From NCBI GenBank assembly GCA_004557185.1, contig SFEP01000013.1:1-40126 (forward strand): a DNA stretch of 40,126 bases. Direction: 5' to 3'. The stretch's first letter is position 1. Each line of letters begins with the position of its first letter. A program made the translations under genes and the position numbers. The stretch comes from Bacteroidales bacterium. Its GTDB lineage: Bacteria; Bacteroidota; Bacteroidia; Bacteroidales; Bacteroidaceae. Below the pieces are notes generated by a model that had not been told where the DNA came from, did not search any database, and saw nothing but the letters and a program-made list of their open reading frames with translations. Of the stretch, positions 1-8,165 are shown piece by piece.

Positions 1-1
1 G

Positions 2-67
2 AACCCGAAATTCCTCGAAAAAATCATTCATCTGTTCATCTCGCATTTCGGAAAAACGGAAGGCTGA
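2..67 (+). CDS. C-terminal end of an upstream gene (partial)
   Basis: The second reading frame is open from the left edge to a TGA at 65-67 and gives 21 residues ending in HFGKTEG. The stretch has the mixed hydrophobic/charged pattern of a C-terminal helix (LEKIIHLFISHF), and what follows is repeat-bearing intergenic DNA. I infer the tail of a plus-strand gene lying mostly outside the window. The family cannot be identified from so little sequence, and the call rests only on reading-frame and composition arguments. Confidence 0.4.
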   Translation, partial: NPKFLEKIIHLFISHFGKTEG

Positions 68-78
68 ACCCAATAAAT

Positions 79-199
79 ATTTCGTGCGTTTTCCCTGCGA
101 TTACGGGGACAGTGGGTTGCCATGCCGGCATAACAACGTTGCCACGCCGGCATGGCAACGTTATTATGCCGGCATGGCAACCCACGATGCGGCATGCCG
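79..199 (-). repeat. 22-bp palindromic tandem array A (3 units) with flanking arms
   Basis: Three exact 22-bp units lie at 116-137, 138-159 and 160-181, each of the form GTTG-N14-CAAC (one GTTA) with the core GCCGGC. The three units together are close to one large inverted repeat centred in the middle unit. The outer arm at 79-97 (ATTTCGTGCGTTTTCCCTG) is identical to the reverse complement of 40028-40046 beside array E. The inner arm (182-199) read on the minus strand gives a CATGCCGC-type sequence like those beside arrays B, C and E. Array A is therefore a copy of the family in minus orientation. No convincing coding sequence lies in 68-521. Confidence 0.9.
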
Positions 200-521
200 T
201 AACGGGAAAGTGCCGTGCAAGCATGATTACATGCTGACTGCGAAAGGGCTGCCAAAGGAGTAAATCTCTTCGAAACAGTTCTGTCAGGCAGCAGCCTCCT
301 TGAAGACCATCGAAACCTGTCAGTTTCCGGGTGCAAAAGTAGAAGCACGGTGTTACAGTTATGTTGCAACGCCGTGACGCTTGCATTACATCTGAAAAGA
401 GAGAAATTGGCGCGCAACGTAAAGAGCCAGCGCTGCCATCTGCCTCCCCCGCGCCCCAAATGATGGAAGCGGAAGGCTTTATCTTTCCGTAAAGGGTTGT
501 GTGTTTAATCCTTAATAAACC

Positions 522-552
522 TTGCATCTTTGCAGGTAAACTTTTACCTTTG
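522..552 (+). promoter_or_regulatory. Bacteroidetes-type promoter of the phosphate transporter
   Basis: A TTGC at 522-525 and TACCTTTG at 545-552 are separated by exactly 19 bp. This matches the primary-sigma promoter of Bacteroidetes (-33 TTTG/TTG and -7 TAnnTTTG). The start codon of the next gene is 29 bp further on, a typical leader length. Confidence 0.7.
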
Positions 553-581
553 CCTGCGCAATCGTAATTAAAACCCAATTT

Positions 582-2831
582 ATGGATTTTTTCTATCTTG
601 GAATTTTACTATTCCTTATTATCTTGGCTACCTTCGACCTCTCCGTGGGTGTGGCAAACGATGCCGTGAATTTCCTCAGCCCTGCCGTAGGTGCCAAGGT
701 AGCAAAATTCAGGACCATCCTGCTTGTGGCCGCCGTCGGCATATTTGTGGGTGCCAGCACCTCGAGCGGCATGATGGACATTGCCCGCCACGGCATTCTA
801 AACCCTAACTACTACACGCTCGACGACGTGATGTGCATCTTCCTGGCAGTAGCAGCCACGGATGTCATCCTGCTCGACATTTTCAACACGCTGGGCATGC
901 CCACTTCTACCACCGTGTCGATGGTCTTCGGTCTACTGGGCGGTAGCACGGCTCTGGCACTGAGCAAGATTATCAGTTCGGGCCAGTCGTATGCCGACCT
1001 CATCAACACCGACAAGGCGTTGAGCGTTATCATCAGCATCTTCCTGTCAGTGGCCATAGCCTTTGTGGTAGGTATGGTGGTGATGTGGATTACGCGCATC
1101 GTGTTCACCTTCCAATTCAAGAAGCACCTGCGCTACAGCATTGCCATCTTCGGCGGCCTCTCCATCACCAGCATCTTCTACTTTCTGCTGACCAAGGGCT
1201 TGAGCCACTCCACGCTGCTGAGCTCGATAGGTTGGACACCCGAGTGGATAAGCAGCCACAGCACGGCCATCCTGTGCACTTGCCTTGCGGTGTTCACGGT
1301 GCTGATGGAAATACTGCATCTACTGCGCGTCAACATTTTCCGCATCATCGTGCTCTTCGGCACGTTCTCGCTGGCCATGGCCTTTGCGGGCAACGACTTG
1401 GTGAACTTCATCGGTACGCCGCTGGCCGGCCTTGAGAGCTACTTAGACTACAACGCTCATGGTGCAGGCGTCTCGCCCGACAACTACATCGTGAGCGTAC
1501 TGGCCGGCGAAAGCCAGTTGCCAGGCAAGCAGTGGTTCCTCATTGGCGCGGGCGTCATCATGACCGTGGCCATCTGCACCTCGAAGAAAGCGCACAAGGT
1601 GGTGGAAACCACTGTCAACCTGTCGCGCCAGGACGAGGGCGAGGAAGTGTTTAGTTCGTCACGCATTGCCCGCCGCACCGTGCGCACCGTGCTCAACACC
1701 ACTTCGACAGTGACAAAGTTCGTGCCGCGCTCCGTGAAGGAATGGGTGAACAGCCGCTTCGAAACCGACGGCACCGAACTGACTGAGGGTGCTGCCTTCG
1801 ACCAGGTGCGTGCAAGCGTCAACCTTGTGCTGGCAGGCCTGCTCATTGTCATCGGTACAACCTTCCAGCTTCCCCTTTCCACCACCTACGTGGCTTTTAT
1901 GGTAGCCATGGGTTCGTCGTTGGCCGACCGTGCTTGGGGCCGTGAGTCTGCCGTTTACCGCATTACGGGTGTTATCTCCGTTATCGGTGGATGGTTCATT
2001 ACCGCCGGCGCAGCGCTCATCGTGGCCGCACTCATTGCCAGTATCAACCACTTCGGCGGTTTCATTGCCATGGTGCTCGTGGTTTGCACCGTAGCCGCCG
2101 TCATCATCAACAACAACCGCAAGTTTAAGAAAAAGGCTGAAACCGAACAGGTCGACACCCTCTTCCGCCAGTTGGTGCGCTCGCATGACAAGGCAGAGAC
2201 GTGGGAACTGTTACTGCAGCACGTACGCCGCACGCAGAGCGACATTCTGAACTTTGCACGCACCACCTTCCGCGACATTTCGCAGGGCTTGATGCACGAG
2301 AACATACGTTCGCTGCGCCAGGCCGCCTTAGCCATCGAAGAGGAGAAGAGCGTGTGGAAACGGTATCGCCGCAAGGAAATCGTGGGCATGCGCAAGATAG
2401 ACTACCTGCTGGCTGTGGAGAAGAACACCTGGTTCCACTTGGGCTGCAACAGTGCCACACAGATAATTTACGGCTTGAAGCGCATGTTGGAGCCCTGCAT
2501 CGAGCACGTGGACAACAACTTCAACCCGATGCCGCCTGACTACGTGGACGAGTTTATACCCGTATGCAATGACGTGGACCGTTTCTTGACGGCCGCCGAC
2601 GGCTTCATCACCTCGGGCAACTTCGAGGGCGTAGACGAACTGCTCGTGGAAGGCAACGCCATCAAGAGCCGCATTTCGCAACTGCGCCACAAGTTGCAGG
2701 ACCGCATACAGCAGGAGGACAGCAACATCAAGATTGCCCTGCTCTATCTGTCGACCTTGCAGGAAACGCAGGAACTCATCAGCATCAGCCGCCACCTGGT
2801 GCGTGCCAGCAAGCGTTTCCAGACGCAATAA
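582..2831 (+). CDS. PiT-family inorganic phosphate transporter with C-terminal soluble domain
   Basis: This 749-residue protein is a predicted inner-membrane, ion-coupled phosphate permease of the PiT family. The two PiT signature copies are visible: GVANDAVNFLSPAVG at residues 23-37 and AFAGNDLVNFIGTPLAG near 263-280, each with the conserved Asn-Asp pair. About ten hydrophobic segments fill roughly residues 1-510. After a basic stretch (NNNRKFKKK, about 508-516) comes a helical cytosolic domain of some 230 residues that looks PhoU-like; many Bacteroidetes PiT proteins carry such a tail, whereas E. coli PitA (about 500 residues) does not. The tail probably regulates uptake, which is inference. 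It has its own promoter and a terminator hairpin, so it appears monocistronic. Confidence 0.9.
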   Translation: MDFFYLGILLFLIILATFDLSVGVANDAVNFLSPAVGAKVAKFRTILLVAAVGIFVGASTSSGMMDIARHGILNPNYYTLDDVMCIFLAVAATDVILLDIFNTLGMPTSTTVSMVFGLLGGSTALALSKIISSGQSYADLINTDKALSVIISIFLSVAIAFVVGMVVMWITRIVFTFQFKKHLRYSIAIFGGLSITSIFYFLLTKGLSHSTLLSSIGWTPEWISSHSTAILCTCLAVFTVLMEILHLLRVNIFRIIVLFGTFSLAMAFAGNDLVNFIGTPLAGLESYLDYNAHGAGVSPDNYIVSVLAGESQLPGKQWFLIGAGVIMTVAICTSKKAHKVVETTVNLSRQDEGEEVFSSSRIARRTVRTVLNTTSTVTKFVPRSVKEWVNSRFETDGTELTEGAAFDQVRASVNLVLAGLLIVIGTTFQLPLSTTYVAFMVAMGSSLADRAWGRESAVYRITGVISVIGGWFITAGAALIVAALIASINHFGGFIAMVLVVCTVAAVIINNNRKFKKKAETEQVDTLFRQLVRSHDKAETWELLLQHVRRTQSDILNFARTTFRDISQGLMHENIRSLRQAALAIEEEKSVWKRYRRKEIVGMRKIDYLLAVEKNTWFHLGCNSATQIIYGLKRMLEPCIEHVDNNFNPMPPDYVDEFIPVCNDVDRFLTAADGFITSGNFEGVDELLVEGNAIKSRISQLRHKLQDRIQQEDSNIKIALLYLSTLQETQELISISRHLVRASKRFQTQ

Positions 2832-2906
2832 AAGCGGGATGCATGCAGGATGCCGGCCCTCGTGAGGCTTCACCCGTAGCAGTTCCCCCACCCTTTTATC
2901 TCCGTC

Positions 2907-2942
2907 ATGCCAGGAGCATAGCACGCGCTGTGCTCCTGGCAT
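2907..2942 (+). terminator. Hairpin after the phosphate transporter gene
   Basis: ATGCCAGGAGCA at 2907-2918 pairs with TGCTCCTGGCAT at 2931-2942, and the loop holds a further AGC/GCT pairing. There is no T-run directly after it, so it may act as an mRNA 3' end or as a factor-dependent terminator. Confidence 0.55.
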
Positions 2943-3011
2943 CGGTAAATAGGGAGCGCGACCCTCCTTTTAGTTCCTCCTCTTCCACTTACGCCTTAAC
3001 TAAAGAGCCTT

Positions 3012-3947
3012 ATGCTGACAAAACACATGGAACACTTTCTGACCCGCACACTGGGCGAAAAGCCACAGCCCCTCAAGGGTCACGTAGGCCAATGGCTGGC
3101 CATGGGCACCACCTCGCTGTTCGACACAGCGGTAAGCCTCACTTGCGAACCTGGCAAGGGTGCGCTGCTGCAACTCAGCCCCACCCGTTCCATGTATGCC
3201 AAGGTGGCAGCGCGACGCGGTGTGACGTGCCGCAGCGTGGCCCTCAACGCCGAACGCTTTACCCTCGACATAGACACGCTGCTCGACGCCATCGCGGCCG
3301 ACACCAGTCTGGTAGTGCTCTGCAACCCCAACTTCCCGACGGGCAACCTGCTGGCCGCCGAGGCCGTGAGCAAGGTGCTCGACCTCTTCGACGGACTGGT
3401 AGTGGTGGATGAGTCGTACATTGACTACACCCCCGATGGCAGCGTGGCCCACCTTTGCGAGGAGTATGGCAACCTGCTGGTAATGCGCTCCATGTCGCAC
3501 GCTTGGGCAGCAGCCGATGCACGCCTCGCCGTGGGCATAGCACGCAGCGGACTGCTTACCTGCCTGCGCCACGCCTCGGCCACGGGCGACGTGAGCCCCC
3601 TGCTGGCCGAGCACTACAAGCAGTTGCTGCGGCGCAGCCCAGAAATGCGCAAACGCGTCAACCAGACGGTGGACGAGCGCAACCGCGTGGCCGCAGCCCT
3701 GCAACAGTTGCCTTTGGGGCAGTATGTGCACCCCTCATCGGCCGATTTCATACTCATGCGCTTGCCCCACGCCCGAACCGTCTATCACCTGCTGTTAGCG
3801 GCTGGCGTAGATGCCCGTCAACTCTCATATCACACGGAGTTGCCGCAACTGCTCTGCATACACATCGGTCTGCCGCACGAGAATGCACGCATACTCAGCA
3901 CGCTGCGCGGCATACAGCCCGGCATGCTCAAGACAAAGGTGAAATAG
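3012..3947 (+). CDS. Degenerate HisC-like class I/II aminotransferase homologue
   Basis: The 311 residues follow the fold order of histidinol-phosphate aminotransferase: CNPNFPTGN (104-112, the CNPNNPTG motif), VVVDESYIDY (130-139, PLP-contacting Asp and Tyr), then RSMSHAWAAADARL (159-172). In active HisC this last segment reads SKAWG or SKAFG, and its lysine forms the PLP Schiff base. Here the codon at 3498-3500 is CAC, so residue 163 is His. Near the C terminus, LCIHIGLP (281-288) stands where HisC has LRITxG, so the substrate-carboxylate arginine is Cys282. The N terminus is about 40 residues short and lacks the ANENP motif. The frame is intact and well conserved in pattern, so this looks like a diverged or non-catalytic relative, not debris. 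It precedes a flippase and two glycosyltransferases. An authentic hisC is presumably elsewhere. Confidence 0.75.
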   Translation: MLTKHMEHFLTRTLGEKPQPLKGHVGQWLAMGTTSLFDTAVSLTCEPGKGALLQLSPTRSMYAKVAARRGVTCRSVALNAERFTLDIDTLLDAIAADTSLVVLCNPNFPTGNLLAAEAVSKVLDLFDGLVVVDESYIDYTPDGSVAHLCEEYGNLLVMRSMSHAWAAADARLAVGIARSGLLTCLRHASATGDVSPLLAEHYKQLLRRSPEMRKRVNQTVDERNRVAAALQQLPLGQYVHPSSADFILMRLPHARTVYHLLLAAGVDARQLSYHTELPQLLCIHIGLPHENARILSTLRGIQPGMLKTKVK

Positions 3948-3955
3948 CGGTAGCA

Positions 3956-4024
3956 CTCCTTTATTATCTGTAACAGCACTTCTCCTTTATTATATATAGC
4001 GCGCTTCCACTCCTTTAATATATA
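3956..4024 (+). repeat. Three spaced copies of a CTCCTTTATTATAT-like motif before the flippase gene
   Basis: CTCCTTTATTATCT starts at 3956, CTCCTTTATTATAT at 3982 and CTCCTTTAATATAT at 4010, spaced 26 and 28 bp. The third copy abuts the ATG at 4028. Related sequences occur at about 6592, 21292, 31214, 35301 and, on the minus strand, 22460. The role is unknown; it may be an AU-rich translation leader or a regulatory element. Confidence 0.6.
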
Positions 4025-4027
4025 TAT

Positions 4028-5578
4028 ATGGCTCACCTTTCAGGAAACGACAGCACCCCGCGCACCACTGCCCCCACGGGCGGAGGGTCGTACCGCCATA
4101 TTCTGAAATACACCAGCCTCTTCGGCATGTTGCAAGTACTCAACATGCTCATCAACGTGATTCGCAGCAAGGCCGTGGCATTGCTGCTGGGCCCTGCGGG
4201 TACGGGACTCATCAACATCTTCACTAACATAGGCAGCCTCATGCACCAGGCCACCAATCTGGGTCTGCCTTTCAGCGCCGTGCGTTCGGTTTCACACCTG
4301 CAGGCACACGGTTCGCAGGCCGACTGCCAGACTTTTGCGCATACCCTGCGGCAATGGGTGCTCTTCACGGCGCTCTGCGGTGGCGCCCTCTGCCTGCTCG
4401 CTGCCGTGCCCATCAGCCTCTTCACCTTCTCGTCTACCCGCTATGTGCCGCACATCTGTCTGCTGGCTCCCTACGTCGTACTACTGGCTCTGCACGGCGG
4501 CGAACTGGCTCTGCTCAAGGGCATGAAGCGACTGCGCATGGTCGCACTTTCGAGTCTGGCGGGCACGGTGGGCACACTCGTGGTGTGCATAGCCTGCTAC
4601 GCTACCCTCGGTATGCGCGGCGTAGTACCCTCGCTACTCCTCAGCCAGCTCGTCATCTACCTTGCCACGCTCCGCTATTCGCATCGCGTCCTCCCCCTGC
4701 GGCGCCCGCGTTTCGGCACAGGCTGGTGGCACGAGGGCATGCCCATGGTGAAGCTCGGCCTCGGCTTCATAGCCGCGGGCATTCTCGGCGCGGGTACCGA
4801 CTACGTCATCAGCAGTCTGCTCAACGCCTGGGGCGGCACGCACGAGGTGGGCCTCTATCGCTGCGGCTACATCATGACCGTCACCTATGCCTCCATGATA
4901 TTCAGCGCCATTGAGGCCGACTTCTTCCCGCGATTGTCGGCTTGTCAGGATGAAATGCACGAGGCCAGCCACCTCATCAATCGCCAGATAGAGGTGTGCG
5001 CCATGCTCATCACCCCCGTGCTGGCCTGCTTCGTCACCTGCATGCCACTGCTCGTGCCCCTGCTCTACAGTTCGGCCTACGCTGCCGCCGTACCCATGTC
5101 GGTGGCCGCCCTCCTCTACATGTTCTTCAAGGCACACACATTACCCGCCGCCTACCTGCCATTAGCCAAGGGCGATGCACGCATCTACCTGCTGTCGGAG
5201 TTTGTCTACGACCTCTTCATGATGGTCGCCGTGCCCCTTGCCTTTGTGCGGGGCGGACTGCTCGGCGCGGGTATGGCCATCGCCGCCTCGGGCCTGCTCG
5301 ACTTCCTTTTCATCCACCTCTTCTACCACCACCGCTACGGCTACACCCTGCGGCTGCAACAACCCTTCTACTTCGTAGCGCAGGGCGCACTGCTTGTGTT
5401 GCTTGTGGCAGGCACGCTGGCACACCGCGTCGGTCTGCTCCACCTGCCCGTGCCGCTGTGGCTACCCTCGGTGCTGGTGTGTGCGTGCTCGGCAGGCCTG
5501 GCCATCCACTACCTGCAACGGCGCACAGGTATTTGGCAAAAGATAGCCGCCCGCTTTCACCGTCACGCTAAACCTTAA
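4028..5578 (+). CDS. Wzx-type polysaccharide (O-antigen-like) flippase
   Basis: A 516-residue polytopic membrane protein with about 12-14 hydrophobic segments. The N-terminal region (KYTSLFGMLQVLNMLINVIR, then SKAVALLLGPAGTGLINIFT) matches the opening of O-antigen translocases of the MOP/MATE-like flippase superfamily, with the LGPxGxGL loop after the first helix. Such proteins move undecaprenyl-linked glycan units across the inner membrane. The two genes directly downstream are glycosyltransferases, the first only 5 bp away, which supports a role in surface glycan assembly. Length is within the family range (420-520). The ATG sits within an AT-rich leader. The substrate cannot be inferred. 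Confidence 0.82.
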   Translation: MAHLSGNDSTPRTTAPTGGGSYRHILKYTSLFGMLQVLNMLINVIRSKAVALLLGPAGTGLINIFTNIGSLMHQATNLGLPFSAVRSVSHLQAHGSQADCQTFAHTLRQWVLFTALCGGALCLLAAVPISLFTFSSTRYVPHICLLAPYVVLLALHGGELALLKGMKRLRMVALSSLAGTVGTLVVCIACYATLGMRGVVPSLLLSQLVIYLATLRYSHRVLPLRRPRFGTGWWHEGMPMVKLGLGFIAAGILGAGTDYVISSLLNAWGGTHEVGLYRCGYIMTVTYASMIFSAIEADFFPRLSACQDEMHEASHLINRQIEVCAMLITPVLACFVTCMPLLVPLLYSSAYAAAVPMSVAALLYMFFKAHTLPAAYLPLAKGDARIYLLSEFVYDLFMMVAVPLAFVRGGLLGAGMAIAASGLLDFLFIHLFYHHRYGYTLRLQQPFYFVAQGALLVLLVAGTLAHRVGLLHLPVPLWLPSVLVCACSAGLAIHYLQRRTGIWQKIAARFHRHAKP

Positions 5579-5583
5579 GTCCT

Positions 5584-6579
5584 ATGATTAAAGTCTCCAT
5601 CCTTGTCGCTGTCTACAACGGGGCACGCTTCCTGCCCGTGTGCCTCGACTCGCTGTGCGGGCAGACACTCGGCGACATACAGATTATCTGCATCGACGAT
5701 GCCTCGACCGACGACACGCCACGCATACTGGCCGACTACGCCGCCCGCGACCCGCGCATCAGTGTGCTGCGCCTCGCCACCAACCAGGGACAGGCCGTGG
5801 CGCGCAACGAAGGACTGGCGCATGCCGAAGGGGCTTTTATCACCATGGTCGATGCCGACGACTACCTGGCCCCCGACGCCCTGCAAAAGGCATGGAACGC
5901 CCTGCAAGCCGACCCCGAGGCCGACAGCGCGCTGTTCAGCCTCATGCTGCACCACGACGACAGCCACACCGACACGCCCTTTCCCCTGCGCACCACGCAA
6001 CAACGCTTCACGGGCGAGGAGGCTTTGCTTGAAATGGTAGACTGGCACATTCACGGCTACATGTTGGTGCGCGCCGAGGTGCACAAGCGCTGGCCCTACG
6101 ACACCACGTGCCGCCTCTACAGCGACGACAACACCGCGCGCCTGCACTGCCTGCATTCGCGCCACGTCATCCTGACAGACGGCATTTACTACTACCGCCA
6201 GCACGAGCACTCGGCCACGCACCACGTGTCAGTCAGGCATTTCCTGCACCTGTCAGCAGGCGTGGCGCTCAAGGAGGCTCTGATGCGCGAGGCCGCACAA
6301 GGCCACCTGCAGCACCCCGACCGCGTGCTCAACCGCCTCGAGGTGCACCGCTGGAGTGTATTTATAGGCTGCTACAACTACTACTGCCGCCACCGCGCCC
6401 GCTTCACGCCAGCCGAGCAGCAGGAGGCGCTGGGCATCATGCGCCGCACACTGCCCCTCATCGACGGCAACCGCATACCGTGGTCGTTCAAGTGGAAGCC
6501 CTGGTTCTACCCCTTTGGCCACTTCGCCGTGTTCCGGTTCTTCATGGCCCTGCGCCATCTGCTGCCTCACGGCAAATAG
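5584..6579 (+). CDS. GT2-family glycosyltransferase
   Basis: A 331-residue protein with the GT-A fold opening VSILVAVYNGARFLPVCLDS, the nucleotide-binding IDDASTDDT (37-45), NQGQAVARNEG (67-77) and the metal-binding DADD at 90-93. It has no convincing membrane helix, so it is a cytosolic or membrane-associated enzyme that would transfer a sugar from an activated nucleotide donor to a growing glycan. Donor and acceptor cannot be told from the sequence. It starts 5 bp after the flippase stop, so the two are very likely co-transcribed and translationally coupled. Confidence 0.88.
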   Translation: MIKVSILVAVYNGARFLPVCLDSLCGQTLGDIQIICIDDASTDDTPRILADYAARDPRISVLRLATNQGQAVARNEGLAHAEGAFITMVDADDYLAPDALQKAWNALQADPEADSALFSLMLHHDDSHTDTPFPLRTTQQRFTGEEALLEMVDWHIHGYMLVRAEVHKRWPYDTTCRLYSDDNTARLHCLHSRHVILTDGIYYYRQHEHSATHHVSVRHFLHLSAGVALKEALMREAAQGHLQHPDRVLNRLEVHRWSVFIGCYNYYCRHRARFTPAEQQEALGIMRRTLPLIDGNRIPWSFKWKPWFYPFGHFAVFRFFMALRHLLPHGK

Positions 6580-6639
6580 TTGCGTCTTCTCCCTTCCTTT
6601 TTATATAGCCCCATCACACGACCCCTAACCCAAGTTGCC

Positions 6640-7563
6640 ATGACAAGTACTCCCCGCATCGCCGTTCTCATACCCTGCCACAACGAAGAGGCTACCATAG
6701 CCCAGGTGGTGGCCGACTTCCGTCAGGCCCTGCCCGAGGCCGCCATCTACGTCTACGACAACTGCTCCACCGATGCCACCGCCGCCGTGGCCCGCGCCGC
6801 CGGCGCCACCGTACGCACCGAGCCGCGCAAGGGCAAGGGCTACGTGGTGCGCAGCATGATGCGCGATGTGGAAGCCGACTGCTACCTGCTCGTCGACGGC
6901 GACAACACCTACCCGGCCTGCCACGCCCCCGCGCTCTGCGCCGAGGTGCTGGCGCCGCAACCCTGCGACATGGTGATTGGCGACCGCCTCTCCACCTCCT
7001 ACTTCACCGAGAACAAGCGCCCCCTGCACGGCGCGGGCAACCGCCTGGTGCGCTGGCTCATCAACCGCCTTTTCCATAGCCACATACACGACATCATGAC
7101 GGGCTACCGCGCCATGAGCCGCCGCTTTGTGAAGAACATGCCCCTACTCTCGCAGGGCTTCGAGGTGGAAACGGAAATGACCATTCATGCCCTTGAAAAC
7201 AACTTCCGCATCAGCGAAATGCCAATCGACTACCGCGACCGGCCGCAGGGTAGCGTGTCGAAACTCAGCACGATGACCGACGGCTTCAAGGTTATCTGCA
7301 CCATCGTGCGCCTTTTCTGCGACTACCGCCCGCTGGCCTTCTTCTCGGTCGTGGCACTGTGCCTGGCCCTGCTCGCAGGGGTGCTGGTCGTTCCCGTCTT
7401 CATCGACTACCTGCACACGGGTCTCGTGCCCCGCTTCCCCACCCTCATTGTAGCCTGCTTCATCATGCTCATGGCCATGCTTTTCTTCATAGGCGGCCTC
7501 ATTCTGCAGGTGCTCGTACGCCAGAACCGCCAGCACTACGAGCTTTGGGTGAAAAGCCGTTGA
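6640..7563 (+). CDS. GT2 glycosyltransferase of the DPM1/polyprenyl-phosphate type with two C-terminal membrane helices
   Basis: I use the ATG at 6640, giving MTSTPRIAVLIPCHNEE; a longer frame opening with TTG at 6580 would add a non-conserved leader overlapping an AT-rich motif. The 307-residue protein has IPCHNEEATI (11-20), YDNCSTDAT (39-47), and VDGDNTYP (85-92) with the metal-binding DGD, followed by GYRAMSRR and the FEVETEM segment typical of dolichyl/polyprenyl-phosphate glycosyl transferases. Two long hydrophobic segments (about 228-258 and 264-293) anchor the C terminus. The likely reaction is sugar transfer to undecaprenyl phosphate, for use on the periplasmic face. It ends the polysaccharide-like group. 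Confidence 0.86.
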   Translation: MTSTPRIAVLIPCHNEEATIAQVVADFRQALPEAAIYVYDNCSTDATAAVARAAGATVRTEPRKGKGYVVRSMMRDVEADCYLLVDGDNTYPACHAPALCAEVLAPQPCDMVIGDRLSTSYFTENKRPLHGAGNRLVRWLINRLFHSHIHDIMTGYRAMSRRFVKNMPLLSQGFEVETEMTIHALENNFRISEMPIDYRDRPQGSVSKLSTMTDGFKVICTIVRLFCDYRPLAFFSVVALCLALLAGVLVVPVFIDYLHTGLVPRFPTLIVACFIMLMAMLFFIGGLILQVLVRQNRQHYELWVKSR

Positions 7564-7591
7564 GGCGGGCACCACCGCCGCACCACCCTTT

Positions 7592-7631
7592 AAGGAGAGG
7601 TACTCCATGCCACGAATGGAATGCCTCTCTT
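7592..7631 (+). terminator. Hairpin terminator after the glycosyltransferase group
   Basis: AAGGAGAGG at 7592-7600 pairs with CCTCTCTT at 7624-7631, with inner pairing of ACTCCAT and ATGGAAT. It begins 29 bp after the stop codon. The following bases are only moderately T-rich. Confidence 0.5.
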
Positions 7632-7761
7632 CTTATTTAGAGGGGGTGACAAGCAAGACGGAGGGGCGGCCCGCTCGCGTTCGTGGGGCTTTTGTATGAG
7701 GCTTTCGGGATTGGCCAAGGCACACCAGCGGCCCTGCAATATTTTCAAAATAATCGCCTTG

Positions 7762-7846
7762 CCTTGAAAAATTTTTTTCATGCCTTGAAAAACTTTTTTC
7801 AAGCGTTGGAAAAAATTTTTCAAGCGTTGGAAAAAATTTTTTCAGG
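7762..7846. repeat. AT-rich 21-bp palindromic tandem array (4 units)
   Basis: Units at 7762-7782, 7783-7803, 7804-7824 (21 bp each) and 7825-7846 (22 bp) follow the pattern CNTTGRAAAA...TTTTTCA, each nearly a perfect palindrome. Further TTTTCAAAATAAT and TTGAAAATAAT sequences flank them at 7742-7754 and 7861-7871. On the plus strand one frame gives heptads ALKNFFH, ALKNFFQ, ALEKIFQ, ALEKIFS, but that frame (7683-8093) has only a GTG start and an unconvincing tail. The rest of 7632-8103 shows no gene. Confidence 0.75.
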
Positions 7847-8103
7847 CACGGAGGTTTTTCTTGAAAATAATCTCGTGTTTCCGAACCCCTATATGCGTTT
7901 CACAGAAGCCCTTGGCAAAGCCTTGGCGTGCCTTGAAAATTGGGCGCAGTCTTTGTTTTCAGCCTCGTCGATACGGCAATCTGAACGAAACACGGACTGT
8001 GGCAGGGCTGGCAAGTATGCCATGCGAACTACCCTACCGCACACTCAGCGGATCCGCGGGGTGCTCCTCTCCCCATCCCGATCCAAAATGTGAACGAACG
8101 AAA

Positions 8104-8141
8104 GAGGCTGCGCCGTAAACGGATATTTACGACACAGCCTC
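8104..8141 (-). terminator. Strong hairpin terminator after the lipoprotein operon
   Basis: GAGGCTGCGCCGTAAA (8104-8119) pairs along its whole length with TTTACGACACAGCCTC (8126-8141), allowing G-U pairs, with a 6-base loop. On the minus strand a TCTTTCG tail follows. It lies 25 bp beyond the stop of the gene at 8166. Confidence 0.8.
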
Positions 8142-8165
8142 CATTTTCTTTATACTCGGCTTGGA

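Noticed and set aside
28..578. Minus-strand frames of 143 and 180 residues overlapping array A
   Set aside because: They run through the palindromic array, have repetitive Cys/Arg/Trp-rich translations and atypical composition, and overlap the phosphate transporter promoter.
3012..3947. Functional hisC (histidinol-phosphate aminotransferase)
   Set aside because: The PLP-binding Lys is His163 and the substrate Arg is Cys282, so I do not assign the gene symbol.
7683..8093. A 136-residue protein with ALEKIFQ heptads
   Set aside because: Only a GTG start, a low-complexity centre and an arginine/serine-rich tail; the palindromic DNA yields similar heptads on both strands. It is kept as a finding, not a gene.
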